Below are positions 24,407-33,252 of a DNA stretch of 41,833 nucleotides, in pieces. The stretch comes from Spirochaetota bacterium (GTDB taxonomy: Bacteria; Spirochaetota; UBA4802; UBA5550), in NCBI GenBank assembly GCA_009787025.1, contig WRGT01000062.1:1-41833 (forward strand), written 5' to 3'. The position numbers and the translations under genes were made by a program. Position 1 is the first letter of the stretch, and every line of letters begins with the position of its first letter. The notes beneath the pieces were generated by a model that worked only from the letters and a program-made list of their open reading frames with translations, was not told the DNA's origin and searched no databases.

Positions 24407-25693
24407 TTAAGACATTAAAGGGGGCTGCCCGTCGTTAAGTATAATATCCTCTATCCCTAAGTTTAAATTATTAAATAGATTTGGAAACTCACATTGATTA
24501 TTTATATGCTTTGAAATACACGCTGCTATATTAATCAGCATACTGTCGCTTAAATGTTTTTCAGCGCTTTCTATAAACGCATTGAGCAAGCCGGGGAGAA
24601 TCGATAAGTATCCCGTATCTTCAATTTTAATTAATTCGCGTACACCCCTTGCCTCTAAACTCTTTGCATCGGCAAAATCATCAGTTATGCCGGAAATAAT
24701 TATTTGCCCGGCTCTAAAGCTGTTAATATAATCATAGGATATTTTTTCGTCCATTATCATTAAAATATCAGAATTAGAGATTACGTTTTCAATTGTAGTA
24801 GCAAGACCCTTTCTATTTTCAAATAACATCATTCGCCGTTCATTGCTGTCATAACCTAATACTTTCATATATCCTGATTGTCCAAGTAGAGATGTGAGTT
24901 TTATTATACTATTGTTGAGTCCAATAATACCAATTGATGTTTCTGACGGAACTATATTATTCTTTTTCCCAAGTGTATTAATTATTGAGAGATAGTAAAT
25001 AGGATTTTCATTAAGCTCTTTGAATATAAGCGGAGTTGTAACTGAGTTTATAATATTTGCCAAAAGATAATCATCTTCATCATTATTCATAATCCGAATA
25101 CAGCAAAAATTCTGTTCTATACATTTAACAGCCTTAACCATATCTTCAATTGTGTTGTATTTAATAACTATTGGGAAAGAATTCTTTCCGGTAAATTTTT
25201 TTATAAGAGCTGAATCCCTTTCGGAATCTGCATACAAATGGTAGAAAAGCCTGTCATCCGCTTCATCTAAATTTTTTACACCGCTAATAAGAGCAATGCT
25301 GTTAAAACTGGCGCAATAATTCTTTTGTAAATCAGATTCAATCTTTTCATGTATAAGTTTATTTCCTCCAATCAGGGCTGTCTGTATATCATTAATATTT
25401 TCAATTTCAATCTTACTGGATGTTATTAATATACCGCCTTTAATTTTATCTTCAAGCATACTTGTAACAGTTACTTCTTTAAAGAATTCTATATTCTTTT
25501 TGAGTGTATCTACTAACCGAACAAGATCCTTTTTTACAGAATATACAATATCAATAGCATATTCTTCCCATTTACTGTCAGACTCTGTAAGATTGATAGT
25601 ATTAATATCCATGTTATATTTATATAAGGTTGCAATAAATTGAGGGAGTATATTTTTTTTCATCTTAATAGTCGCAGAGGCTATCAACTTCAT
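24407..25693 (-). CDS. ACT-domain protein with degenerate malic-enzyme-like body
   Basis: This 428-residue protein begins with an ACT-like regulatory domain (about residues 1-90, LIASATIKMKKNILPQFIAT). The remainder follows the order of bacterial NAD-malic enzymes when read side by side: NSIALISGV, SALIKKFTGKNSFPIVIKYN, EDMVKAVKCIEQNFCCIRI, TPLIFKELN, IGIIGLNNSIIKLTSLL with a Rossmann-like dinucleotide region, TIENVISNSDILMIMD, ILPGLLNAFIESAEKHL and DSMLINIAACIS. The catalytic pieces are gone: the HDDQHGT metal-binding motif reads FKELNEN, the LED metal motif is lost, and the catalytic lysine of the EGKA segment is replaced. It is thus probably not a malic enzyme but a regulatory or binding relative. 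The ATG at 25693 has AGGGGA upstream. It is the distal gene of a minus-strand group with the flavoprotein and PIN-TRAM genes. Confidence 0.65.
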   Translation of the reverse strand: MKLIASATIKMKKNILPQFIATLYKYNMDINTINLTESDSKWEEYAIDIVYSVKKDLVRLVDTLKKNIEFFKEVTVTSMLEDKIKGGILITSSKIEIENINDIQTALIGGNKLIHEKIESDLQKNYCASFNSIALISGVKNLDEADDRLFYHLYADSERDSALIKKFTGKNSFPIVIKYNTIEDMVKAVKCIEQNFCCIRIMNNDEDDYLLANIINSVTTPLIFKELNENPIYYLSIINTLGKKNNIVPSETSIGIIGLNNSIIKLTSLLGQSGYMKVLGYDSNERRMMLFENRKGLATTIENVISNSDILMIMDEKISYDYINSFRAGQIIISGITDDFADAKSLEARGVRELIKIEDTGYLSILPGLLNAFIESAEKHLSDSMLINIAACISKHINNQCEFPNLFNNLNLGIEDIILNDGQPPLMS

Positions 25694-25744
25694 ATATCTT
25701 CCCCTTGTAGTTTTTAGTAAAATTCTTTAAGTAAGTACAAATAT

Positions 25745-26298
25745 TTAAATTGAATATTTTTTACCAAGCATATGGCAGCTTTCTAATATATCGGAAGGAA
25801 TTGTATCTATATAATCACAATTTTTTAGCAGGATACTTTCATTTATATCAAATTCGGCATTTATAGTATTAAAAAAATGTTTAACGCCTGTAAGAACACT
25901 GCAAAAAATATCCCCATAGTCTGATCCGGCAGTGGAAAAAAAAAGCCCCTTTTTCTTTTCATGGTAATATTTTTTTTCTTCTCCTCCCAAAGTAACTGGC
26001 ATCTGTCAATGATTGTTTTTAAAGGAGCCGGAAAATGTGAAAAATAAAGTGGTGATGATACTGAGATAATATCCGCTTCTTTAATTAACCTGTAAATATC
26101 TGACATTTCATCATTTAAATTACACTGTAGTTTAGAAGCGCAATAACCGCATCCCATACATGGATTTATTTTGGTTTGATATGCATTAATAATATCCACC
26201 TTGAATCCATTTAAAATAAACGGATTCAAAAATTCATTTTGCAATTTTGACGATATACTCTCTTTACGCGGACTGCCTGTAAAAGCTAAAAGGTTCAA
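25745..26298 (-). pseudogene. NADPH-dependent FMN reductase-like flavoprotein with a frameshift
   Basis: Two overlapping frames together make one flavodoxin-fold protein of about 184 residues. The first, from 26298, starts at a TTG and carries LLAFTGSPRKESISSKLQNE (flavin phosphate loop), CMGCGYCASKLQC (a Cys cluster like that of iron-sulfur flavoproteins) and SSPLYFSHFPAPLKTIIDR. The second continues with GLFFSTAGSDYGDIFCSVL and ends LGKKYSI at 25745. The switch is at an A8 run on the coding strand (25970-25977): one A fewer joins them as WEEKKYYHEKKKG. It is either a recent inactivating indel, a phase-variable or slippage site, or a sequencing error in a homopolymer. The start follows the PIN-TRAM stop by one base, so the gene is translationally coupled. 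Confidence 0.75.
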
Positions 26299-26299
26299 A

Positions 26300-27301
26300 T
26301 CACTCTTCCTTCAATTTTGTAAAAATCATCCGCCCTGCTGTAGTTTGGAGAACAGAGGTAACAATAACATCAACTTCGTCATTCATCCTCCTTCTGCCGT
26401 TTTCAACTACAACCATTGTCCCATCATCAAGATATCCAATAGCTTGATTTGAATCTTTACCCTCTTTAACTAACAGTACGTTCATTTCTTCGCCGGGTAG
26501 AACAATCGGTTTAAGAGAATTGGATAAAAGATTTATGTTGAGAACCTCAACTCCATGAAATTCAGCTACCTTGTTAAGATTAAAATCGTTTGTTATTACT
26601 TTAGCCTTCATGACCTTAGCTAATTGAACAAGTTTGGAATCTACTTCGGGAATATCCTTAAAATCCATATCGGATATTTTAACCATAATAGACTGGTCTT
26701 TCTGCATTTTATTGAGGATATCAAGTCCTCTGCGGCCTCTGTTTCTTTTAATTGAATCGGCAGAGTCTGCTATCATTTGAAGTTCATTGAGTACAAAGTT
26801 TGGGATAACAAGTATCCCTTCAAGAAAACCCGTATCACAGATGTCTGCAATCCTGCCGTCTATTATTACACTTGTATCAAGGATTTTATATGGTATCTTT
26901 ATATCGGAATCTTTTGCCTCTGTTGTAATTATCTTATCAAGAAAACTTATATCTTCATGATTAATTAAAAAAAACATCATTATTGCAAACCCAAGTATAT
27001 GGTAGAGCAACGGCTTAATAATACTTGAATACTGCTTTACAATATCTAAATCAAATGAATCGAGCCCTTTAACAAACATATGAGCCAGAACTAATCCAAA
27101 AAGAAGACCGGTAATAGCAGCAAGCAACTGCCTTGACTGAAAACTATGAGAAAAATATTCTATTACTATTATTATACCTAATGCAATTATACCTGATATA
27201 ATTCCTGAAATTATAACAGCCTTTAATGAATATGAATAAAATAATGTTGTAAATAAAATTGATGTTGCTATAAAAACTGTTCTATAGATTATTATTAACA
27301 T
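26300..27301 (-). CDS. Membrane PIN-TRAM domain protein (YacL-like)
   Basis: This 333-residue protein has four N-terminal transmembrane helices (about residues 1-125), a PIN nuclease domain (about 145-265) and a C-terminal TRAM RNA-binding domain (about 270-333). PIN acidic residues are in [25 protein letters not shown], and DSKLVQLA with [12 protein letters not shown]. The TRAM part is [20 protein letters not shown] and onward. This matches the YacL family, found next to CarD in many Gram-positives and spirochaetes; an RNase activity is expected but the substrate is unknown. I chose the ATG at 27301 (GGAG eight bases upstream) over an ATG 14 codons upstream. The gene lies 115 bp downstream of carD, on the same strand. 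Confidence 0.9.
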   Translation of the reverse strand: MLIIIYRTVFIATSILFTTLFYSYSLKAVIISGIISGIIALGIIIVIEYFSHSFQSRQLLAAITGLLFGLVLAHMFVKGLDSFDLDIVKQYSSIIKPLLYHILGFAIMMFFLINHEDISFLDKIITTEAKDSDIKIPYKILDTSVIIDGRIADICDTGFLEGILVIPNFVLNELQMIADSADSIKRNRGRRGLDILNKMQKDQSIMVKISDMDFKDIPEVDSKLVQLAKVMKAKVITNDFNLNKVAEFHGVEVLNINLLSNSLKPIVLPGEEMNVLLVKEGKDSNQAIGYLDDGTMVVVENGRRRMNDEVDVIVTSVLQTTAGRMIFTKLKEE

Positions 27302-27416
27302 AAAAATTACTCCAGATATAAAACTATAATAAATATTATACAAAATAGAAGTCTTTATTGAAGATGTACAAATTCTATAATTGGTTTTTTGCTAAGAAAT
27401 TATTCTTTCTTAAAAA

Positions 27417-27911
27417 TTATTCTTCCTTAGATCCGGAAGAAAGAGCTTCGGATACAATATTCCCCGCTTCATCAATTGGAATACTTTTTGACATTGCTAC
27501 TTCATAAGTAATCAACTGATAAGCATTTTCGTAAAGTTTCCTCTCCATAATGGAAAGTTCCTTTTCGGTTCCTCTTTTAAAAAGATCTCTGGCAACCTCT
27601 GCAACCTCATAGATTGAGCCGCTCTTGACTTTGTCTATGTTATTTTGGTATCTTAACTTCCAGTCCTCTTCAATAGCTTCAGCTTCGGTTGATAAGATTG
27701 CTATAACTTTTTTAATATCTTTCTTGGGGATTATACCTCTTATACCTATCTCTTTTGCATTATTAACCGGTATCATAACCTTCATACCATTGCTGATGAT
27801 AGTAATCATATAATATTCATTTCTCTTACCAAGAACAACCTTCTTTTCAATACCATCAATCTTGCCTACGCCATGCATGGGATATACAATTTTATCACCA
27901 ACTTTAAACAT
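27417..27911 (-). CDS. CarD/CdnL-type RNA polymerase-binding regulator
   Basis: This 164-residue protein has the N-terminal Tudor-like RNAP-interacting domain of CarD (MFKVGDKIVYPMHGVGKIDG, then YYMITIISNGMKVMIPVNNA) and the C-terminal helical DNA-contacting domain (RYQNNIDKVKSGSIYEVAEV, LSIMERKLYENAYQLITYE). In other bacteria CarD/CdnL binds the RNA polymerase beta subunit and stabilises the open complex at rRNA and other promoters. The length is normal. The ATG at 27911 has AGGAG upstream. It sits 78 bp after PBP1A and 115 bp before the PIN-TRAM gene, on the same strand; pairing with the PIN-TRAM protein recurs in other bacteria. Confidence 0.93.
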   Translation of the reverse strand: MFKVGDKIVYPMHGVGKIDGIEKKVVLGKRNEYYMITIISNGMKVMIPVNNAKEIGIRGIIPKKDIKKVIAILSTEAEAIEEDWKLRYQNNIDKVKSGSIYEVAEVARDLFKRGTEKELSIMERKLYENAYQLITYEVAMSKSIPIDEAGNIVSEALSSGSKEE

Positions 27912-27989
27912 AATTACAACTCCTAACCTCTATCTCTCAAAAAATGAAAAATATTTACAAATATATTAACGTTGTCAATGATTAAATTT

Positions 27990-30380
27990 CTATTTATCCG
28001 ACAACAATTCTTTTTCTATATATCTGTCATGAACAGTACCCATCTCGTAATGGATTCCGTCACAAACCTTTGATGCCCCGCTCCCTTTTAAACCGATCCC
28101 GCCTGAAATTTTATGACAATTTGGACCGGGTATTAAACCTGTGTACCAGCATACGCCCTTACTTTCAATTTGATCAGGTTTTGGATAGAATACCGGATTA
28201 GGCATACCATTATAAATCTCTTTCATATAGCGTGCCCAAATAGGCGCTGCAAGACTGGCTGCTGCCTGACCTTTCCCAAGTGACATGAACGATCTGTCAT
28301 AGCCTAACCACACAATTGCTGCAATATCAGGCGTATATCCGCAAAACCATGCATCTGTCCAATTCTGTGTAGTCCCTGTTTTCCCTGCCGCGCTTTTTGT
28401 AAAACCAACTTCTCTTCGTATTGAATGAGATGCAGTTCCGCCGTCAACTACTCCCTTCATCAACTCTGTCATTATATATGCTACCTGTTCGGGGATGACC
28501 TGAATTGTGCCGTCAATCTCTTTAGCGGCAATAATATTCCCCACTTCCTCTTCTATATTAGCAAGCTCATTACCATCTCTGTCAATAATATAGCGAATTG
28601 CAAATGGTATAACATCACGACCCCTGTTTCCATAAATTGCATAAGCAGTAGCCATTTCAAGGGGAGTAACCTCTGCCGTACCAAGAGCCAATGCAGGACC
28701 CGGAGTAAATCGCGATTCGGAAACCTTTAACATCTTTGAAGCATAATCAATTACTGCATCTGCTCCGGCAAGATCAAAAACTCTTACTGCTATGATATTT
28801 ATTGACATTGCAAGCGCCCTTTGAACGCTGACCATTCCTGAATATTCACCTTCGTAATTTCCGGGCGACCATGTAGATCCGGCAGCATCCACATCAACAA
28901 TAGGACCGTCGAAGAGAACGGTTGCCGTACTAATAACTTTATTATTGATAGCAGAGCCATAAACAAACGGCTTAAACGCCGAACCGGGCTGACGCCTTGC
29001 CTGAACAGCCCTGTTGTACTGATTTGATACCTCAAACTCGGAACCGCCGACCATTGACGTAATATAGCCTGTTGGAGGTTCCACTGCAATAAAAGCGCCT
29101 TCAACCTTCATATTTGATGAGATAGTCGAAATCTGTGTTCTAAAAGCCTCAATGACATGATGATCCCTTGGAGAACCGGAAAAGAGAGTCAAAATTTCTA
29201 TAGAATCGACAAGTTGGTCAACCATATATTTCTTAAACTGAGTATCCAAGTCATTTTTTACGATAACCGACGGAAGACTGAATATCATACTCAGAGCCCT
29301 GTATGCTCCGAACAGACTTCCGTCAACGGAACTATTATATATAGCATTCATTCTGCTTGAGTATTTATCCTGTTCAATAAGACCTTCGCTTAAATATTTC
29401 TGAGCCGCCCTCTGCCTTTTAAGGTCAAGTGTAGTATATACGGAAAGACCCTCATTATACATTACGTCTTTGCCAAAACGCGCATCTAATATCTGTCTGA
29501 CATAGTCTGTAAAATAGGGCGCGCTGTCCTCGTCTTTGGATATTGCCGTCTTAGTAGGAAATTCCATCCTTAATGATTCGATATAATTTGGCCAGAATGT
29601 GTTATAAATTTCATCGGAACGCTCTTTTGTCAAATATCCCTCTTTTACCATTCTATTAAGCGTATCTAAATTTTTTCTTGCAGCCTCTTTTGGATCAACT
29701 ATGGGAGAATATCCGGACGGTTGTGACGGAAGCGCAGAGAGCACACTACCCTCTATAAGCGATAAGTGCTTTACATCTTTCTCAAAGAAAAACTTTGAAG
29801 CGGTAGATATGCCATGACATCCATGACCAAGATATATCTGATTAAAATACATCTCTAAAATTTCTTCTTTGGAAAACTTCTTTTCTATTTGAAGGGCAAG
29901 CACAGCTTCAAGCGCCTTGCGGGCAAATGTTCTTTCACTCTCGGTAAAGAGCTGCTTTGCCAGCTGCTGCGTAATGGTTGAACCTCCTTGGCGGACAGTA
30001 GGTCTTCCCGATTTAATTGAAGCAGCGACATTTTTCACCATTGCTCTGGCAATAGCCATCGGATTTATACCGAAATGCTCATAGAAAGCTTTATCCTCTT
30101 GAGCTAAAAATGCATTAATCAACGTATGGGGAAGTTTATCAAATGAAACCAAATCCCGTTTTTGCTGGTATAATTCTGCAATAAGTTCGCCGTTTATATC
30201 ATATAGTCTGGTTGGAATACTCGGCTGAAATTTTTTGAGATTGTGAATTCCCGAATAGTTTTTTATCTCCGATGTTATATATCCGAATATTAAACCGCCA
30301 ATTACTGAAAAAACCGCTATTAAAGTAAGAGCAATTTTTTCAAGTTTTAATATTTTTTCTTTTATATCCATAATTTCCAT
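27990..30380 (-). CDS. mrcA: Bifunctional penicillin-binding protein 1A
   Basis: This 796-residue class A penicillin-binding protein polymerises and cross-links peptidoglycan in the periplasm. It has a short cytoplasmic tail, one transmembrane anchor (about residues 14-36), a GT51 glycosyltransferase domain with the catalytic Glu in AQEDKAFYEHFG, RQGGSTITQQLAKQLF and KKFSKEEILEMYFNQIYLG, then a transpeptidase domain with the nucleophile Ser467 in PGSAFKPF, SxN near residue 525 (MSINI) and KTGTTQNWTDAWF near residue 666. A short Cys-containing tail (CWYTGLIPGPNC) follows. The start is at 30380, or three codons later at 30371 where GGA is better spaced. The small membrane protein gene at 30438 is immediately upstream. 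Confidence 0.93.
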   Translation of the reverse strand: MEIMDIKEKILKLEKIALTLIAVFSVIGGLIFGYITSEIKNYSGIHNLKKFQPSIPTRLYDINGELIAELYQQKRDLVSFDKLPHTLINAFLAQEDKAFYEHFGINPMAIARAMVKNVAASIKSGRPTVRQGGSTITQQLAKQLFTESERTFARKALEAVLALQIEKKFSKEEILEMYFNQIYLGHGCHGISTASKFFFEKDVKHLSLIEGSVLSALPSQPSGYSPIVDPKEAARKNLDTLNRMVKEGYLTKERSDEIYNTFWPNYIESLRMEFPTKTAISKDEDSAPYFTDYVRQILDARFGKDVMYNEGLSVYTTLDLKRQRAAQKYLSEGLIEQDKYSSRMNAIYNSSVDGSLFGAYRALSMIFSLPSVIVKNDLDTQFKKYMVDQLVDSIEILTLFSGSPRDHHVIEAFRTQISTISSNMKVEGAFIAVEPPTGYITSMVGGSEFEVSNQYNRAVQARRQPGSAFKPFVYGSAINNKVISTATVLFDGPIVDVDAAGSTWSPGNYEGEYSGMVSVQRALAMSINIIAVRVFDLAGADAVIDYASKMLKVSESRFTPGPALALGTAEVTPLEMATAYAIYGNRGRDVIPFAIRYIIDRDGNELANIEEEVGNIIAAKEIDGTIQVIPEQVAYIMTELMKGVVDGGTASHSIRREVGFTKSAAGKTGTTQNWTDAWFCGYTPDIAAIVWLGYDRSFMSLGKGQAAASLAAPIWARYMKEIYNGMPNPVFYPKPDQIESKGVCWYTGLIPGPNCHKISGGIGLKGSGASKVCDGIHYEMGTVHDRYIEKELLSDK

Positions 30381-30437
30381 TAAGCAATAATTAAAATGAT
30401 TACTACAACTGTATAAATAAAAATGAAAGCTTATTAA

Positions 30438-30644
30438 TCAATCATTATTTTTATATGATTGATATATGAAATTACCAAGTAAATATAATACAAATATAAT
30501 TAAAGCCCACATAGCAACTTTCAGTACAACCGAAAGAACAACTCCAAGAAATTGCAATAAGACCGGTAAAAGGTATTTAAACAATATAAAAATGATAATA
30601 ATTACAAGTATATATTTTATAATCGTTTTAGGAAATTCAGACAT
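30438..30644 (-). CDS. Small membrane protein of unknown function
   Basis: A 68-residue protein that is almost entirely hydrophobic, with two predicted transmembrane helices (about residues 9-30 and 33-60) and a short polar tail (YQSYKNND). It is real rather than a chance frame: the ATG at 30644 has a strong AAGGAG five to eight bases upstream, and its hydrophobic pattern is regular. It lies 57 bp upstream of the PBP1A gene on the same strand and is probably co-transcribed with it. I do not recognise a family; an auxiliary role for the penicillin-binding protein is only suggested by position. Confidence 0.7.
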   Translation of the reverse strand: MSEFPKTIIKYILVIIIIFILFKYLLPVLLQFLGVVLSVVLKVAMWALIIFVLYLLGNFIYQSYKNND

Positions 30645-30833
30645 GGATTACTCCTTACTTAAATTTAGTTTATAATTTTAGTATAAAATGCTAATAATTT
30701 CAACCACAAAAATGATTATTTAAAAAAAGATTATTTATAATATAAAATCTGACAACTTTTTACTCAAAAGTGACATAATAGGCATTTTTATCAATAACAT
30801 ATATATAATTCTTTATAAAAAATAAAAAAAAAG

Positions 30834-30862
30834 TTGTCTATATTCAATAGGTAGTTTAATAT
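30834..30862 (+). promoter_or_regulatory. Sigma-70-type promoter for the gene at 30942
   Basis: TTGTCT (30834-30839), a 17-bp spacer and TAATAT (30857-30862) match the housekeeping -35/-10 pattern with good spacing. Transcription would start near 30869, giving a leader of about 73 bases before the ATG at 30942. The whole gap 30645-30941 is AT-rich, so chance matches are common and the call is moderate. Confidence 0.45.
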
Positions 30863-30941
30863 AAACATAGGGTTAAAATACGCTATTATATTTTAAGTAT
30901 GGATGCTTAAATTTTGTTACTTTAATAAGGAGATAAAAACC

Positions 30942-31700
30942 ATGAATTATGTCAAAAAACTTTTTTTAACTTTTGTATCTTTAATGTTGCTATTCAGTCT
31001 TTCGGCTGTTTCTCAGGATAACAAAGACCATGGAGATAAGCCTAATGAGAATTTTGATCAAGCTGACAAGCCTGATGATTCTTATCTGGCTAAATTTCAT
31101 GCTCAGGATATATCCGACAAACTGTTAAAAAAGAATCTTGATCTGATATATCTTTTGAATGTAATAATATCCAATTTTGATCAAGGCGGATGGAAGAGCG
31201 ACTACGATAAGATATATGAAGAGTACAAGAAAGGAGTTGAATTTTATTACAAAAGAGATGTAATCATGTCCAGATTTTGGTTCGAAAAGAATAAACAGTC
31301 TATTTCAGATCTTATGAAAAAAATGGCAGAACAGTACAATAAGGATACTATAACAATCCTTGATGAATGTCATAAACAGATTGTTGCAATTCACATGGAT
31401 CCAAAAACAAGATCAGATCAAAATAGGTCTAAGGAGCTTATTGATAATCAGGCGAAGTTAAGAATATCCTATGGACAATTGGGTGATGCAGAAAATGAGT
31501 ATAATGAAAAAAATTATGAGAAGTCCATATATCACTATAGGGTTGCAAAGGCATATGCTATACGAATCCTTGAAGCTGTAGCATACTCTGATGAAAGTGA
31601 AGGGAAAAATAACGGCTTAAAGGTTAAAGACATTAAAGAAAAATATAAAAAGGATAAAGCTGATAACAAAAATCGAATTTACGAAGATGTAAAAAAATAA
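30942..31700 (+). CDS. Exported helical protein of unknown function
   Basis: This 252-residue protein has a clear signal peptide (MNYVKKLFLTFVSLMLLFSLSAVSQ) and a helical mature part rich in Lys, Asp and Tyr. The ATG at 30942 is chosen over one at 30903 because AAGGAGAT lies seven bases upstream. In the middle, YEEYKKGVEFYYKRDVIMSR and NEYNEKNYEKSIYHYRVAKAYA look like TPR-type paired helices, so protein-protein contact is plausible. The C-terminus is highly charged (KEKYKKDKADNKNR). It is flanked by its own promoter and a strong terminator (31749-31782) and thus forms a single-gene unit. I do not recognise the family; a periplasmic location is inferred. Confidence 0.8.
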   Translation: MNYVKKLFLTFVSLMLLFSLSAVSQDNKDHGDKPNENFDQADKPDDSYLAKFHAQDISDKLLKKNLDLIYLLNVIISNFDQGGWKSDYDKIYEEYKKGVEFYYKRDVIMSRFWFEKNKQSISDLMKKMAEQYNKDTITILDECHKQIVAIHMDPKTRSDQNRSKELIDNQAKLRISYGQLGDAENEYNEKNYEKSIYHYRVAKAYAIRILEAVAYSDESEGKNNGLKVKDIKEKYKKDKADNKNRIYEDVKK

Positions 31701-31748
31701 ATTTTCATGATATTTTACCTCTTTAGTATTATAAAATTTTGTTGCTCG

Positions 31749-31782
31749 GCAAGGCATACTGCAGTATGCCTTGCTTTTTTTT
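31749..31782 (+). terminator. Rho-independent terminator
   Basis: GCAAGGCATAC at 31749-31759 pairs perfectly with GTATGCCTTGC at 31764-31774 around a TGCA centre, followed by eight T residues (31775-31782). It lies 48 bases after the stop of the exported protein gene. This is the clearest intrinsic terminator in the window. Confidence 0.92.
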
Positions 31783-31878
31783 GCAACTAACCACGAAGGT
31801 CACAGAGAATAAGACAATAATTCTTTATGAAAAAATAAATTAAAATTACTAAAAGAAAACTACTTTAGGTTTTGAACA

Positions 31879-33252
31879 ATGAATCGCACTTTGAAGATGT
31901 TAAAAAAATGGATATTTGTATTATTTATTATGATTTTTTTAGCATTTCTCCCTGATAAAAATATTGTAAAGGATGAATTTCCTCTATTTAAAGTTGTAAT
32001 TGATCCCGGTCATGGCGGTGTCTTTATTAAAGACAAAAAAAAGCATGGAGACAGGTTTGATATAATATCAGAAAAATATCTTGATTACTATGCAGAAGGC
32101 GCGAGTTATAAAGATATTCACGAACACAAAATAGTTTATAGTATATCTGCAAAGGTTATCGACCTGCTGTCAAATTGCTCCAGAGACGGCGATTTTGAAA
32201 AATTCAAAAAAATTTTGACTAAATATACTAACGGCAATATTAAAAAAATATATATAGAGACAATTTTAAGCAGAGGAGAAGCAATTCCTGCTGATACTAT
32301 TCAAGATATAGATGATCCGAATGCAGATTACAGATTATATGATTTCCCAAATCCTAAAGGGAAAATGCAAATGGGGCGTATATCAAAAATAAATAAATAC
32401 AAACCTCATTTAGTCGTATCTCTGCACCTTGCGCGATCAGCTCCGCCTGATTATAAAGGAATGAACGGCATAATAGTTCCGCCTTACAATGTATTAAAAA
32501 ACGGCTTCTTAATGCTTCAATCAGGAAAAACATCAAAAAATCTTAATGATAATAATATTCTCCGTTCATGGTTTAGAGAATTGAAAAACACTTCTCTCAA
32601 GTTTGTATTTTTTAAAGACGTATCTTACTATTTTACATCTTATGGAATGAAGAAAGATTATAGTATTGATACGGATGATTTTAAAGGATATAAGTATAAT
32701 ATGGTTACATGGCGCTATAGCGATCAGCCTAAGTGGAATCTCATTGCGGAGAAACATCCTGCAAATTCAAAATATTCATCGGATTACAAAACATTTAAGG
32801 AAGAGGGAGATTTTTGGGAAAGAGAACAATCGGTATATGAGGAATATAGACGGGGTACAAGCTTTAAAGATTTTGGAGGCGACAACTACTTTGCTACTTA
32901 TGAAATCATAAAATATATTCTCTTATCATTAAATAAAGCAGGAATCAGTCATAAGGACAAAATTCCTGGCAAGCCATATATATCCACATGGTCTATACCT
33001 ATGCTTATTAATGCAATAAGCGCATATATAGAATTAGGATATTTAGACAGAAAATGGGACAGAGAAGCACTCCTTTATAAACAGGATAAAATAGCGGAAG
33101 GCGTTGCAGTTGGGATTTATTCTTTATTAGCCGGTATTGAAAAAATAGACGGGAATTATAAAAACAAACCGACAGGAAATTTTATTGACCTGAAAAAATA
33201 TGATATTACAAAAGAGAGTAGTTATTTTGATATTGTTGTGGAACGAAAATGA
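31879..33252 (+). CDS. N-acetylmuramoyl-L-alanine amidase (Amidase_3), atypically large
   Basis: This 457-residue zinc amidase of the AmiC/CwlD (Amidase_3) family cleaves the bond between MurNAc and the stem peptide in peptidoglycan. The N-terminus is a signal or anchor helix (about residues 8-25). Zinc ligands are His45 in VVIDPGHGG, Glu82 in HEHKIVYSI and His183 in VVSLHLARSAPP; the catalytic Glu is likely Glu385 in AYIELGYLDRKW. Normal Amidase_3 domains are about 180-220 residues, so the roughly 200 residues between His183 and Glu385 are an insertion, with aromatic-rich sequence that may gate or direct the active site. The start at 31879 has AGG upstream; an ATG six codons later is possible. 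Its TGA overlaps the HtrA ATG by 4 bp. Confidence 0.85.
   Translation: MNRTLKMLKKWIFVLFIMIFLAFLPDKNIVKDEFPLFKVVIDPGHGGVFIKDKKKHGDRFDIISEKYLDYYAEGASYKDIHEHKIVYSISAKVIDLLSNCSRDGDFEKFKKILTKYTNGNIKKIYIETILSRGEAIPADTIQDIDDPNADYRLYDFPNPKGKMQMGRISKINKYKPHLVVSLHLARSAPPDYKGMNGIIVPPYNVLKNGFLMLQSGKTSKNLNDNNILRSWFRELKNTSLKFVFFKDVSYYFTSYGMKKDYSIDTDDFKGYKYNMVTWRYSDQPKWNLIAEKHPANSKYSSDYKTFKEEGDFWEREQSVYEEYRRGTSFKDFGGDNYFATYEIIKYILLSLNKAGISHKDKIPGKPYISTWSIPMLINAISAYIELGYLDRKWDREALLYKQDKIAEGVAVGIYSLLAGIEKIDGNYKNKPTGNFIDLKKYDITKESSYFDIVVERK

Noticed and set aside
27393-27412. TAAGAAA/TTTCTTA hairpin between the PIN-TRAM and CarD genes as a terminator
   Set aside because: The stem is all A-T except for one pair, and no T tract follows in the minus-strand direction.
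30466-30675. Plus-strand frame antisense to the small membrane protein
   Set aside because: The minus-strand gene has a strong AAGGAG and a regular transmembrane pattern, whereas the antisense frame has neither.
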